From Luteimonas endophytica (GTDB taxonomy: Bacteria > Pseudomonadota > Gammaproteobacteria > Xanthomonadales > Xanthomonadaceae): 64,000 nucleotides of DNA. The stretch lies in contig NZ_JARXRM010000016.1 of NCBI RefSeq assembly GCF_029887875.1, positions 1-64,000 on the forward strand, read 5' to 3'. Below, piece by piece: positions 1 through 6,511 of this stretch. Under the pieces are notes generated by a model. That model did not search any database. It was given only the letters and a program-made list of their open reading frames with translations, and had not been told where the DNA came from. Position 1 is the stretch's first letter, and the number at the start of each line of letters is the position of its first letter. The translations under genes and the position numbers were made by a program.

Positions 1-7
1 GTTAGGC
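1..7 (+). other. 3' core (R') of an attC site cut by the window edge
   Basis: The first seven bases, GTTAGGC, match the integron core-site consensus GTTRRRY. They lie five bases before the first cassette gene, exactly where the preceding cassette's attC should end. The rest of that site lies outside the window. Confidence 0.75.
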
Positions 8-11
8 CGCT

Positions 12-338
12 ATGGCAGCAACTAGGCTTTCGGAGGGAGAAGCAGCGGAACTTTCATCGCGCTGCCCGCAGCTTCCCGCCGAATACATCTCGCACCTTCT
101 TGGCCATGGTTGGGGAGATACCCCTAATGGCAAAGTGATCTACAACGGACCTTTGACCTCGGAGGACGTATACGGCATACCGGTCGGGCCGCCCGACCTG
201 CTGGTCTTGGGGGACGATCTGGCGGGCTACTGCTTCGCCTATGATCCAAGCGCAGGCGTGTACGGGGAGCTAGACCCAAATGGTCGCTGGGAGGCGTGGC
301 AGCATGGCATGGGCCTAGGCGCGTATGTCGCGGCCTAA
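12..338 (+). CDS. SMI1/KNR4 (SUKH)-like cassette protein
   Basis: This 108-residue protein resembles the SMI1/KNR4 (SUKH) family, small acidic domains often used as immunity or scaffold proteins. I see the usual elements: an N-terminal helix (residues 5-30) with PAEYISHLLGHGWG, then G/D-rich strands, and an LVLGDDLAGYCFAYDP segment near residues 65-80 typical of the family core. It begins five bases after an attC core and its TAA stop lies inside the R'' core (GCCTAAC) of the next attC. This is the compact layout of a mobile gene cassette. No promoter of its own is visible, as is normal for cassettes. The family call is moderate; the partner or toxin is unknown. Confidence 0.75.
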   Translation: MAATRLSEGEAAELSSRCPQLPAEYISHLLGHGWGDTPNGKVIYNGPLTSEDVYGIPVGPPDLLVLGDDLAGYCFAYDPSAGVYGELDPNGRWEAWQHGMGLGAYVAA

Positions 339-392
339 CAATTCGTCCAAGCCGACGCCACTTCGTGGCGCGGCTTAACTCTGGTGTTAAGC
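333..392 (+). other. attC recombination site (complete, 60 bp)
   Basis: The site runs from R'' GCCTAAC (333-339) to R' GTTAAGC (386-392). Between them, GCCGACGCC and GGCGCGGC pair into a stem with one unpaired A. Such an extrahelical base marks the folded bottom strand that integron integrases recognise. The length and sequence match Xanthomonas/Pseudomonas-type attC sites. It separates the cassettes carrying the genes at 12 and 407. Confidence 0.9.
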
Positions 393-406
393 CGCTAGGA
401 AGCATC

Positions 407-826
407 ATGGCAAAGCACACTCCCAAGATCGTTTTCGGCCTTACTTACGCTGTCACGTCGTTTGGTGTGACCGCGCTACTCAGCGGCGCGAGTGCCGGCC
501 CGACGGATGCGGCGCTTCAACAGGTCGTGCCTATTTTAACGGCACCTCTAGCATTGCTTGTGGCATTGCGGCTAGGCGCGCTTTCCAAAGTTGGTGTCGC
601 TGCTGCTTCCTTGGCCGTGGAGCTGGCATGCTATGTCGCAATCTGGGCAATTTACCATTCGCTAGCTGTGCCGGTCGGTGGCTCTGTTCCCTTCTTCGCT
701 CCCGCGCAGCAGGGCGGATGGCTTCTCGCTTTCAACTCCGTGCTCTTTGTTCTGTCGCCTGTGGTTTGGCTACATTTCGTCGGCTCGCAGAGCCGGCAGC
801 CACAGAGTCCGAATGCCGCGGCCTAA
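407..826 (+). CDS. Cassette-encoded small membrane protein
   Basis: Product unrecognised. The 139-residue protein has four hydrophobic stretches (about residues 8-28, 38-58, 62-85 and 103-123) and a short polar C-terminal tail, so it is probably a four-helix inner-membrane protein. The ATG at 407 sits 15 bases after the attC core; an upstream in-frame start would run through the attC site and is unlikely. As in the previous cassette, the protein ends in Ala-Ala followed by a TAA inside the next attC core. The gene is less GC-rich than the chromosome to the right, consistent with acquisition from elsewhere. Confidence 0.7.
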   Translation: MAKHTPKIVFGLTYAVTSFGVTALLSGASAGPTDAALQQVVPILTAPLALLVALRLGALSKVGVAAASLAVELACYVAIWAIYHSLAVPVGGSVPFFAPAQQGGWLLAFNSVLFVLSPVVWLHFVGSQSRQPQSPNAAA

Positions 827-847
827 CCATTCATTCAAGCGTTAGAC
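821..847 (+). other. Collapsed attC site (27 bp)
   Basis: R'' GCCTAAC (821-827) and R' GTTAGAC (841-847) are both intact. Only 13 bases, including TTCAAGC, lie between them and the whole central hairpin is missing. The probable cause is deletion between the two TCAAGC repeats found in full-length sites of this type. Confidence 0.75.
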
Positions 848-851
848 ATCT

Positions 852-1322
852 GTGACAGAGCGTCGTGTCCGCATAGTTGCCCCAGAGCCTCACTACACGC
901 TCTTTGACAGCACTCGCAATGACTTGCCTGAAATCATTGTGGTCAATGATGCATTGCTGGCCTTCCAGCACCACGAGATCTTTCCTTGGCACCTAGAAAT
1001 AAACATCCAGGCCGAGGAGCTCGTTGAGAGAGGCATGCCGAGCCCGGATGAGAGCAAGCTACTGCTCGAAATCGGGGACATGATCGAGTCCGCCATTGAG
1101 GGCAAAAATGCCTTGTTCCTGGCACGCAGTACCTGGGATGGCCTTCGGCAGCTATCCTTTCGCGTACATGACCCTGAGCTAGCTAATGACACCTTGCAGT
1201 CACTATTGGCGGACAAGCCAAACACCCGGTTCTGGGAGTACCGCATGCATCATGATCCGGAGTGGCAAGAAGCAGGCTATATCTTCAGTCTCTTCCCGTT
1301 GGCAAACGGGCCAGATGGGTGA
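852..1322 (+). CDS. DUF695-like cassette protein
   Basis: This 156-residue soluble acidic protein resembles DUF695 proteins, mainly in the segment near residues 125-140 with FWEYRMHHDPEW. It has no signal peptide or membrane segment. The start is a GTG at 852, five bases after the attC core, again the compact cassette layout. No convincing attC follows the stop. Instead the sequence runs into the remains of an IS30-type element, which may have destroyed the downstream site. Function unknown. Confidence 0.65.
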   Translation: MTERRVRIVAPEPHYTLFDSTRNDLPEIIVVNDALLAFQHHEIFPWHLEINIQAEELVERGMPSPDESKLLLEIGDMIESAIEGKNALFLARSTWDGLRQLSFRVHDPELANDTLQSLLADKPNTRFWEYRMHHDPEWQEAGYIFSLFPLANGPDG

Positions 1323-1333
1323 ATTAACACCCC

Positions 1334-1346
1334 AAGTGCAACACCC
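1334..1346 (+). repeat. 13-bp direct repeat, left copy
   Basis: AAGTGCAACACCC occurs here and at 1819-1831 in the same orientation, bracketing the transposase remnant. IS30-type ends often carry GTGTTGCACTT motifs. A functional element would have inverted ends, so this arrangement looks like a rearranged or partial insertion. Confidence 0.65.
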
Positions 1347-1380
1347 CTGAGAGTTCGTGTAAGCGTTCGACCGGGCTCTT

Positions 1381-1809
1381 TTAGCCATGTCGCTTCCTCG
1401 GTCGTGTGTTGAGTTTGTGCGTGATGCGATCGCAGTGGGCTTCGCTTATGCGTGCCAGGCTCTTCCGCTTCGGCAGGTACTGGCGCAGTAGGCCGTTGAA
1501 GTTTTCGTTGCTGCCGCGTTCCCACGGGTGATGCGGGTAGGCGAAGTAGCAGCGAACGCCCGTTGCCTGTTCGATCGCCCGATAGCCGTCGCACTCGGTG
1601 CCGTTGCCCCAGGTGATGGTCTTGAACGGCAGGCCGCTGCGGGCGATCACTTCCACGGCTGCGCGGTTGACCGCCTTGACGGTCCGGTGCGGCAATCTGA
1701 CCACCAGCGCCAGTCCCGTACTGCGTTCGACCAGCGTCAGCAGGCAGGCTCGCTCGACCGCCGTCCCCCTGAGCCAATTACCGACGTCGCCGACTCGCTT
1801 TACATCCAT
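1381..1809 (-). pseudogene. IS30-family transposase remnant
   Basis: The 142-residue frame matches the C-terminal half of IS30-family DDE transposases. It has the LLTLVERSTG strand, a WERGSNENFNGLLRQYLPK block carrying the final glutamate, and the terminal NTRPRK motif. A full-length protein would be about 330-380 residues, so the N-terminal DNA-binding half is absent. The first catalytic Asp (normally in WEGDL) is lost at the new N-terminus, and the second (normally TWDNGTE) reads TWGNGTE. The fragment is therefore almost certainly dead. Confidence 0.85.
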
Positions 1810-1818
1810 CCGCGGGGT

Positions 1819-1831
1819 AAGTGCAACACCC
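1819..1831 (+). repeat. 13-bp direct repeat, right copy
   Basis: Second copy of AAGTGCAACACCC, directly upstream of the transposase remnant in its reading direction. See the copy at 1334-1346. Confidence 0.65.
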
Positions 1832-1836
1832 GCGCC

Positions 1837-2136
1837 CTAGGCGCCGATGTTCGTGTCCACGTCCATCGTTGCATGAAGAATGCGAACGATCAGCAACTCG
1901 TTGTCGTTCGGCTGCTTGTAGTAGATCACGTGCGCCCCGTGGGCAAGCTTTCTGTAGCCCTCGCGGATCTCGTCGCAAGCCCTTCGGATCAGGGGGTTCC
2001 TTGCCAGGGAACGAAAGACCTGTTCCATTTCTTTCAGGTACGCATTGCGCTGCCGCACGCCCCACCGGTCTTGCGTGAAGCACGCGATCGACTTCAGGTC
2101 GGACCGCGCCGACCTGGTAAGGTAAGAATGCCTCAC
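1837..2136 (-). CDS. parE: ParE-family toxin of a type II toxin-antitoxin module
   Basis: This 99-residue protein has the RelE/ParE fold pattern: SYLTRSARSDLKSIACFTQDRWG at the N-terminus, a central LARNPLIRRACDEIREGYRKL block, and C-terminal HVIYYKQ and LLIVRILHATMD strands. ParE toxins usually poison DNA gyrase. The length is normal and no catalytic-core residues appear lost. The GTG start overlaps the antitoxin stop by four bases (GTGA), so translation is probably coupled. Bound antitoxin would hold it inactive. Confidence 0.88.
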   Translation of the reverse strand: MRHSYLTRSARSDLKSIACFTQDRWGVRQRNAYLKEMEQVFRSLARNPLIRRACDEIREGYRKLAHGAHVIYYKQPNDNELLIVRILHATMDVDTNIGA

Positions 2137-2372
2137 TGCTGTTCTGAGTCCAGCTCCGCCACAAGCGACTCGTAACTGTATTTGGCACGCCCGCTGCGTT
2201 CACCGGCAATCAGCGCATTCCTTAGGACTTCGCGCTTGCCTTCAGTGGTCTCGAGCAAACGCAGCCCGGCCCGGACAACCTCACTTGCAGAGCCGTATCG
2301 GCCGCTGTCGACCTGGTCTGCGATGAAGTGCTCGAAATGATCGCCCAAGCTGACGCTCGTGTTCCTCGCCAT
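2133..2372 (-). CDS. parD: ParD-family antitoxin
   Basis: This 79-residue antitoxin has an N-terminal ribbon-helix-helix (MARNTSVSLGDHFEHFIADQV, then GRYGSASEVVRAGLRLLE) that binds the operator, and a basic, flexible C-terminal part that wraps the toxin. I chose the ATG at 2372 because it is preceded by AGGAGAAT and gives the normal family length; a longer in-frame extension would run through the promoter. It is followed directly by parE. A palindromic operator overlaps the promoter upstream, so the module should be autoregulated. Confidence 0.9.
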   Translation of the reverse strand: MARNTSVSLGDHFEHFIADQVDSGRYGSASEVVRAGLRLLETTEGKREVLRNALIAGERSGRAKYSYESLVAELDSEQQ

Positions 2373-2389
2373 GACATTCTCCTGCAGAT

Positions 2390-2426
2390 GTACCAAGTAT
2401 TGGTACAAGTGGGTTGGCGGTGTCAA
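2390..2426 (-). promoter_or_regulatory. parDE promoter and palindromic operator
   Basis: Reading on the minus strand, a consensus -35 TTGACA (2426-2421) is followed after 19 bases by AATACT (2401-2396). The perfect palindrome GTACCAAGTATTGGTAC (2390-2406) lies over the -10. This is where a ParD ribbon-helix-helix would bind to repress its own operon. Confidence 0.75.
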
Positions 2427-2659
2427 CCGGCTGCCGGTACTTTCATGAATCGCTCGCCGCAGGACACCAATGAGGCCCCTGTCCTTGTCTTTGGCTTGAG
2501 CCAATCGCCGCGATCGGTGCGCGCTGCATAAGGCGTTGTCCGTCCTTGCGCCCGGGAATGAGCCGGCCCGAAGTCTCTCTCAGTTGCCGGCCTTGACACC
2601 CCCGAAAACCGGTAGCAGACTCGATTCCAAGGAGCGTCGAAACTCCTCGTACAGCGGCC

Positions 2660-2688
2660 CCCACCTCCGTCAAGCCGGTGGGTTTTTT
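2660..2688 (+). terminator. Intrinsic-terminator-like hairpin
   Basis: CCCACC (2660-2665) pairs with GGTGGG (2677-2682) and is followed by six T residues (2683-2688). No coding gene ends just upstream on this strand, so it could terminate a short unseen transcript or act as an attenuator for the gene at 2857. Confidence 0.55.
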
Positions 2689-2711
2689 GTGCCCGCGGCT
2701 CTTGCGGGCAC
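2689..2711 (+). other. Hairpin immediately after the terminator-like stem
   Basis: GTGCCCGC (2689-2696) and GCGGGCAC (2704-2711) form a perfect 8-bp stem with a 7-base loop, starting at the base after the T tract. It is part of a structured stretch leading to the gene at 2857. Confidence 0.5.
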
Positions 2712-2769
2712 AGACCGACGCGATGCCTGCGTCGGGAGGGCGGCTAATACAACACCCCTCGGGGGAATA

Positions 2770-2833
2770 TGCCCGCCGTCTGTACGCGGTTTCGAACCTC
2801 CCGACTTCCCGTCCGCCGTGTGGTGGGCGGGCA
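2770..2833 (+). other. Structured 5' leader of the XAC0095-like gene
   Basis: TGCCCGCC (2770-2777) can pair with GGCGGGCA (2826-2833). The intervening loop holds the smaller stem GGTTTCGAACC (2788-2798). The outer stem closes 11 bases before the AGGAGG ribosome-binding site of the gene at 2857, so it could control translation or bind a protein. No known riboswitch class is recognised. Confidence 0.45.
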
Positions 2834-2856
2834 CTTCATGGAAGGAGGAGGCAACG

Positions 2857-3648
2857 ATGTCGAACCGTGAACCGAACGACCCGGGCATGACGGGCTATTT
2901 CCTGCCGGAAGACAGCCATTTCCGGCTCAAGAAGCTGCATGAGCACATGGTGTTCCTGTCGCAGTTGGCGCAGCCGCGTACGGACGACGAGGAATCGACC
3001 GGATGGGGCCCGCAGATCAGCGGGGGTGAACTGGCCGTCTGCCTGGAGCAGCTGGCCGACCAGGCCGAACGCGTGCTCGACGAGGTGACCTGGCCGGCCA
3101 AGCAGGGCGCCCGACGCAAGCCATCGCATGCAAGCGACGCGGCCGAGGCGCCAGAAGATTCCGCCCAGACCGTCGAGGCAGCGGACGCCGGGGCAGCAGA
3201 CGCCGAAGCAGCGGACGCCGGGGCAGAGGACGAAGCGGCGGGCGAGGAAGCCGCCGTGGCCGCCGAGGCGAACGCCGAAGACCGCCTCGTCTTCGGCATG
3301 ACCATGGACCAGCTGGACACGCTCAACCGCCGGCACGACCGACTGCACGCCTACGGCGACCTGCTCTTCGGCGTCGAGCGAATCGACCTGGCCGACGGCA
3401 CGCTGACGATGCTGGGCGATGCGATCTTCGAAGAGGCCGAAGCCGCAAGCGATCTCATGGACAAGGTGGCGTCGCAGTACCTTCCCGACCGGCCGGGGCC
3501 GCGCAACCGTGTTCGTGAGGAGCCCGCCGCCTATGGTGCAAGCACTGCGTCACCCGGTGCGGACCGCGCACAACGGCCGGCGTTGCCGCTGGCCGCGCCT
3601 GGGCGGGCGGGGTACCTCCCCCAGCCTTGCGCACAGCGCCTCCACTGA
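2857..3648 (+). CDS. XAC0095-like protein with Ala/Glu-rich insert
   Basis: The N-terminus (MTGYFLPEDSHFRLKKLHEH) resembles the small XAC0095-type proteins of xanthomonads, whose function is not known to me. After about residue 85 comes an acidic low-complexity linker with repeated ADAGAADAEAADAGAE units. A second helical block follows (MTMDQLDTLNRRHDRLHAYGDLLFGVERI), then a basic Pro-rich tail. I chose the ATG at 2857 because AAGGAGGAGG lies 8-17 bases upstream and similarity begins there. The low-complexity tract is encoded by near-identical repeats of about 30 bp and may vary in length. No signal peptide or membrane helix is seen. Confidence 0.6.
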   Translation: MSNREPNDPGMTGYFLPEDSHFRLKKLHEHMVFLSQLAQPRTDDEESTGWGPQISGGELAVCLEQLADQAERVLDEVTWPAKQGARRKPSHASDAAEAPEDSAQTVEAADAGAADAEAADAGAEDEAAGEEAAVAAEANAEDRLVFGMTMDQLDTLNRRHDRLHAYGDLLFGVERIDLADGTLTMLGDAIFEEAEAASDLMDKVASQYLPDRPGPRNRVREEPAAYGASTASPGADRAQRPALPLAAPGRAGYLPQPCAQRLH

Positions 3649-3676
3649 TCCGGCGGCAGGCTGCCGGCTTGGTCAT

Positions 3677-3708
3677 CCCGGCGCTGCGGCTGAAAAGGCA
3701 GCGCCGGG
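3677..3708 (+). repeat. Strong hairpin without T tract
   Basis: CCCGGCGCTGC (3677-3687) and GCAGCGCCGGG (3698-3708) form a perfect 11-bp stem with a 10-base loop downstream of the gene ending at 3648. There is no run of T residues. It could stabilise the mRNA 3' end or be a relic of a mobile repeat. Confidence 0.5.
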
Positions 3709-3739
3709 GTGCCGTTGAGCTTTGCCACCGGAGGAAACC

Positions 3740-3764
3740 GGGAGTAGGATTGAATCCTACTCCC
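3740..3764 (+). promoter_or_regulatory. Perfect 25-bp palindrome before parD-like gene
   Basis: GGGAGTAGGATT (3740-3751), a single G, then AATCCTACTCCC (3753-3764). It ends 13 bases before the GTG start of the antitoxin gene, so an operator for that ribbon-helix-helix protein is the simplest reading. I see no good -35/-10 pair around it. Confidence 0.55.
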
Positions 3765-3777
3765 TCTGGGGCTCGCC

Positions 3778-4062
3778 GTGCGCACGACTCAGCAATTCAG
3801 CATCACGCTGCCCAATGAAATGGCCGACGCAGTGAAAGCCAAGGTCGCCGCCGGCGAGTACGCCACTGAAAGCGAAGTCATTCGCGACGGCCTGCGCACG
3901 CTGCTTGCGCGTGACCGCGCCGTCGAGGCCTGGCTGCGCGAGCAGGTCGTTCCGGCCGCCCTTGCGCTCAAGGCCGACCCTGCCCGTGCTCTCTCGGTGG
4001 ACCAGGTGCGGGAGCGGCTTGCGACGCGGCGCCAAGGTCGTACCAGCGCGAAGAAGACGTGA
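3778..4062 (+). CDS. ParD-family antitoxin, partner toxin broken
   Basis: This 94-residue protein starts with a ribbon-helix-helix (TTQQFSITLPNEMADAVKAKV, then GEYATESEVIRDGLRTLL). It continues with a helical toxin-binding part (VEAWLREQVVPAALALKADP) as in ParD/CopG-type antitoxins. The start is a GTG at 3778. The next gene should be parE, and a GTG overlapping this stop begins a typical ParE N-terminus that is soon destroyed. The antitoxin is therefore probably an orphan. It could still bind its operator or neutralise a related toxin elsewhere. Confidence 0.8.
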   Translation: MRTTQQFSITLPNEMADAVKAKVAAGEYATESEVIRDGLRTLLARDRAVEAWLREQVVPAALALKADPARALSVDQVRERLATRRQGRTSAKKT

Positions 4063-4160
4063 GCTGGCATGTCCAGTTCGCGCCAGAGGCGCTGGATGCG
4101 CTCGATGCTACGAGGCTGTGCTGCAGCACGATCCTGGCGACTGAGCCAAGACAACGATAG
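4059..4160 (+). pseudogene. Truncated parE toxin
   Basis: Starting at the GTG that overlaps the antitoxin stop (GTGA), the frame reads V-S-W-H-V-Q-F-A-P-E-A-L-D-A-L-D. This is the conserved first strand and helix of ParE toxins. Similarity then ends, and a stop is reached after 33 codons where about 95-100 are expected. An internal deletion has removed the toxin core. Confidence 0.7.
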
Positions 4161-4302
4161 GAACGGATCGGTACACGCCTACGAGTTCATGGCCCGCCAA
4201 ACTTCGCAGGTCGATATCGCGGAGGAGGTATGGCGCCTGCCGCAGACCGGGCTCCCGCAGGCGCTTGAAGCGCCGTTTGCGCGAATGGGCGAGCTGAAAT
4301 AG

Positions 4303-4371
4303 GATATTAAGATATGCTAGATCACAATCAGATCCGTTGAAAAGCATATTAAAGTAGACTAAGTTTCGATC
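4303..4371 (+). promoter_or_regulatory. AT-rich promoter/operator region of hipA-hipB
   Basis: This short stretch is strikingly AT-rich against its surroundings. It holds ATATGC and GCATAT half-sites about 26 bases apart, each beside TTAA-type sequence. It directly precedes hipA, so it is probably the promoter with HipB operator half-sites. Exact -35/-10 elements are not clear. Confidence 0.45.
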
Positions 4372-5652
4372 ATGGACAGCTTGATCGAGCTCCACACCGG
4401 TGCGGCCTGGCGCCCTGCCGCCCGGTTGTCGGTGGGCGAGCGAGCGATCCGGCTCGAGTACCTGCCGGAGTACGTCTTTGGCGAGGCGGCCGAGCCACTC
4501 GCCCTGGCCCTGCCGCCCACGATGGAGATCCTGCAGGCGCCGCTTGCGCCGCAGACCGGCCCACTCGCCTTCCTGTGGGACCTGGTGCCGCAGGGACGTG
4601 GCCGCCAGCACTTGGCGGGCCTGCTGGGTATTTCCGATCAGGATCCGGCCCGGGACCTGTTTCTGGCACAGCACGGCGCGTTCGCTCCCATCGGCCGGCT
4701 GCGGCTGGACACCGCCGTGCGCTTCTACGAGGAACATGCCGCAAGCACGCCCGCCCCCGGGTTCACGCTGGACGACATGGTCCACCGCACCGATGCCTTC
4801 CTGGAACAGCTGTCGGTGCACGGCATGCTGGCGGCCGGCACGCCCGGGGTCCAGGGCGTGGCCCCGAAGTTCCTGTTGACCCAGGACGAGACCGAACGCT
4901 GGTACCCGGACGTGGCGCTGCCGGAAGCGCGTGCGCGCGCGCACTGGATCGTGAAGCTGCCGCGCGGCCGGCACGAGACCGACTTCCGCATCCTGCGGCA
5001 CGAAGCCATCTATCTGCAGGTGGCGGCGGCCTGCGGGCTTCGATCCATCGATCGGCCGTTGCATCGCGAAGGCATGCTTTTTCTGCCCCGCTTCGATCGC
5101 CGCATCGAGGGCGGCCGGGTCGTACGCCTGCACCAGGAAACCCTGGCGACCCTGGCGCAGATGCCCGGCTTCGGGCGCAGCGCCTGCCTGTTCGACGCGA
5201 CCGAACGCCTGGCGCGTCATGCGACACATCCGGAAATCGAGATCTCCGAGTTCCTCTGCCGCGACGTGCTCAACCGCGCCTTGCGCAATCCCGACAATCA
5301 TCTGCGCAATACTTCCGTGCAACAGTTGCCGGACGGTACCGTGCAACTGACGCCGCTCTACGACCTGGGGCCGATGTACCTGGACCGGGAACTGATTGCG
5401 CGCGCGAGCGCCTGGCGCGGGGCCAACAACGAAACGCTCGACGATTGGAACGCGATCCTCGAACGGTTGGCGATCGAAGAGGCGATCAAGCCATCCGTCG
5501 CACAGGCGCTGGTCGCATTCGCGGAAACGCAGCTGCCGCGACTGGTGGAGCGACTGGCGGCCCTGGAGGCCGATGCCGACATCATCGAAGCGTGCAAACC
5601 CGCCATCGAAGCTCAAATCCGCGGTTTGCGCAGGGTCGATACCGATGCCTAG
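4372..5652 (+). CDS. hipA: HipA-family serine/threonine kinase toxin
   Basis: This 426-residue protein has the HipA layout. An N-terminal subdomain (residues 1-110) includes GPLAFLWDLVPQGRGRQHLAGLLGIS. The kinase-like C-terminal part has HWIVKLPRG (ATP-binding lysine near 199), the catalytic loop N306-P-D-N-H-L-R-N313 with Asp308, and LYDLGP with Asp331 as the metal-binding Asp. Classical HipA phosphorylates glutamyl-tRNA synthetase and causes growth arrest or persistence. The key motifs are intact, so it could be active. It precedes its antitoxin, the reverse of the E. coli hipB-hipA order, and overlaps it by eight bases. Confidence 0.88.
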   Translation: MDSLIELHTGAAWRPAARLSVGERAIRLEYLPEYVFGEAAEPLALALPPTMEILQAPLAPQTGPLAFLWDLVPQGRGRQHLAGLLGISDQDPARDLFLAQHGAFAPIGRLRLDTAVRFYEEHAASTPAPGFTLDDMVHRTDAFLEQLSVHGMLAAGTPGVQGVAPKFLLTQDETERWYPDVALPEARARAHWIVKLPRGRHETDFRILRHEAIYLQVAAACGLRSIDRPLHREGMLFLPRFDRRIEGGRVVRLHQETLATLAQMPGFGRSACLFDATERLARHATHPEIEISEFLCRDVLNRALRNPDNHLRNTSVQQLPDGTVQLTPLYDLGPMYLDRELIARASAWRGANNETLDDWNAILERLAIEEAIKPSVAQALVAFAETQLPRLVERLAALEADADIIEACKPAIEAQIRGLRRVDTDA

Positions 5653-5959
5653 CACACCAAGGAAGCGCCGCAGCCCCGAACTGGTTCGCGAAATGCGGGA
5701 CCGTTTCGCGGAGGACATCGAAGCCGGCCGGCTGGGCCTGGGCGAGGCCGTCAAGCGCATGCGCAAGATCAGTGGTTTGACGCAGGCCGAGTTCGCACGC
5801 CACCGTGGCGTCAGCCTGCTCACCCTCAAACGCATCGAATCGGGGAAAGCCAACCCTACCGTCGAGACGCTCGAGCGCATCGGGCGAATCTTCGGGTTGC
5901 GCGTAGGATTCGTTCGCGCTCACCGGACCGGATACACAGCTGAGCCGGGCGAGCCATGA
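5645..5959 (+). CDS. hipB: HipB-like HTH antitoxin
   Basis: This 104-residue protein has a helix-turn-helix of the Xre/HipB type at about residues 38-85: LGEAVKRMRKISGLTQAEFARHRGVSLLTLKRIESGKANPTVETLERIG. The N-terminus is basic and the C-terminal tail is short. The ATG at 5645 lies inside the end of hipA, giving translational coupling. It should repress the operon and hold the HipA kinase inactive. The long N-terminal arm before the HTH differs from E. coli HipB. Confidence 0.85.
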   Translation: MPSTPRKRRSPELVREMRDRFAEDIEAGRLGLGEAVKRMRKISGLTQAEFARHRGVSLLTLKRIESGKANPTVETLERIGRIFGLRVGFVRAHRTGYTAEPGEP

Positions 5960-6044
5960 TGTTTTCGACCGGCTTGGGGGGCGGCCGGCCCACCCGGCCA
6001 TCAGCCTCGCCGCAGCGGGGCCACTTACTGAGGCGCTGGGCGGC

Positions 6045-6401
6045 ATGAACAGCATCGAAGCGACCGTCATGCAACTGGAGCAGGCGCTGCTCGATCCGGC
6101 CGTGCGCGGGGATGCCGGGCGCCTCGATGCGCTGATCGCGGACGACTTTCTCGAGGTGGGGGCCACGGGCCGCGCTTTCGGCAAGGCAGAGGTCGTCAAC
6201 CGCCTGCCGGGCGAGACCGGCGTTGTCTTTCGCGCCCGCGCCATGCAGGCCCATGTGCTCGCGGCAGACGTCGTGCTGGTCACCTACGCTGCCGAGCGCA
6301 CTCACCAAGGCGGCACGGCTCTCTCGCTCCGCAGCTCGGTGTGGGTCAAGAACGCTGGCGGCTGGCAAATGCGGTACCACCAAGGCACCGCTGCCACGTG
6401 A
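6045..6401 (+). CDS. DUF4440 / NTF2-like protein
   Basis: This 118-residue protein fits the DUF4440 (SnoaL/NTF2-like) family. It has an N-terminal helix IEATVMQLEQALLDPAVRGDAGRLDALIADDFLEVGATG, then alternating strands ending in SSVWVKNAGGWQMRYHQGT. Members bind small hydrophobic ligands or act as subunits. No catalytic residues can be assigned. It stands alone on the plus strand, with a possible attC remnant in the 60 bases before it. Confidence 0.75.
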   Translation: MNSIEATVMQLEQALLDPAVRGDAGRLDALIADDFLEVGATGRAFGKAEVVNRLPGETGVVFRARAMQAHVLAADVVLVTYAAERTHQGGTALSLRSSVWVKNAGGWQMRYHQGTAAT

Positions 6402-6452
6402 CAGTAATTCAGTATTCTCGGGCTTGCTACACTTCGCCAGCGAGTTGGTGCT

Positions 6453-6506
6453 GTCCAACCACTCATGCCGACGCCGCGTCGGCGCAGCCGAATTCTGGCG
6501 TGAAGG
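6453..6506 (+). other. Decayed attC-like site
   Basis: GTCCAACCACTCATGCCGAC opens the site and GTCGGCGCAGC then pairs back before CGAATTCTGGCGTGAA. Order and spacing match the attC at 333, but the terminal GTTRRRY core has decayed to GCGTGAA. It lies six bases before the lipoprotein gene at 6512. Confidence 0.6.
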
Positions 6507-6511
6507 CTCAC

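Noticed and set aside
4189-4302. 37-codon frame between the parE relic and hipA
   Set aside because: GGAGGAGG lies inside the frame rather than before it, there is no similarity, and the frame is not separable from chance.
4108-5880. Long open frame on the minus strand opposite hipA
   Set aside because: It is a high-GC shadow: composition is Arg/Gly/Gln-rich with no domain, and hipA/hipB on the other strand explain the region fully. Similar long antisense frames at 14.3-15.7, 15.7-17.9, 18.0-21.7, 26.6-28.6, 35-38, 38.7-41.7 and 45-49 kb were rejected for the same reason.
5985-6040. Further attC-like stretch before the DUF4440 gene
   Set aside because: Only the right end (GGCGCTGGGC) is suggestive; no matching left core is present, so it was not listed as a feature.
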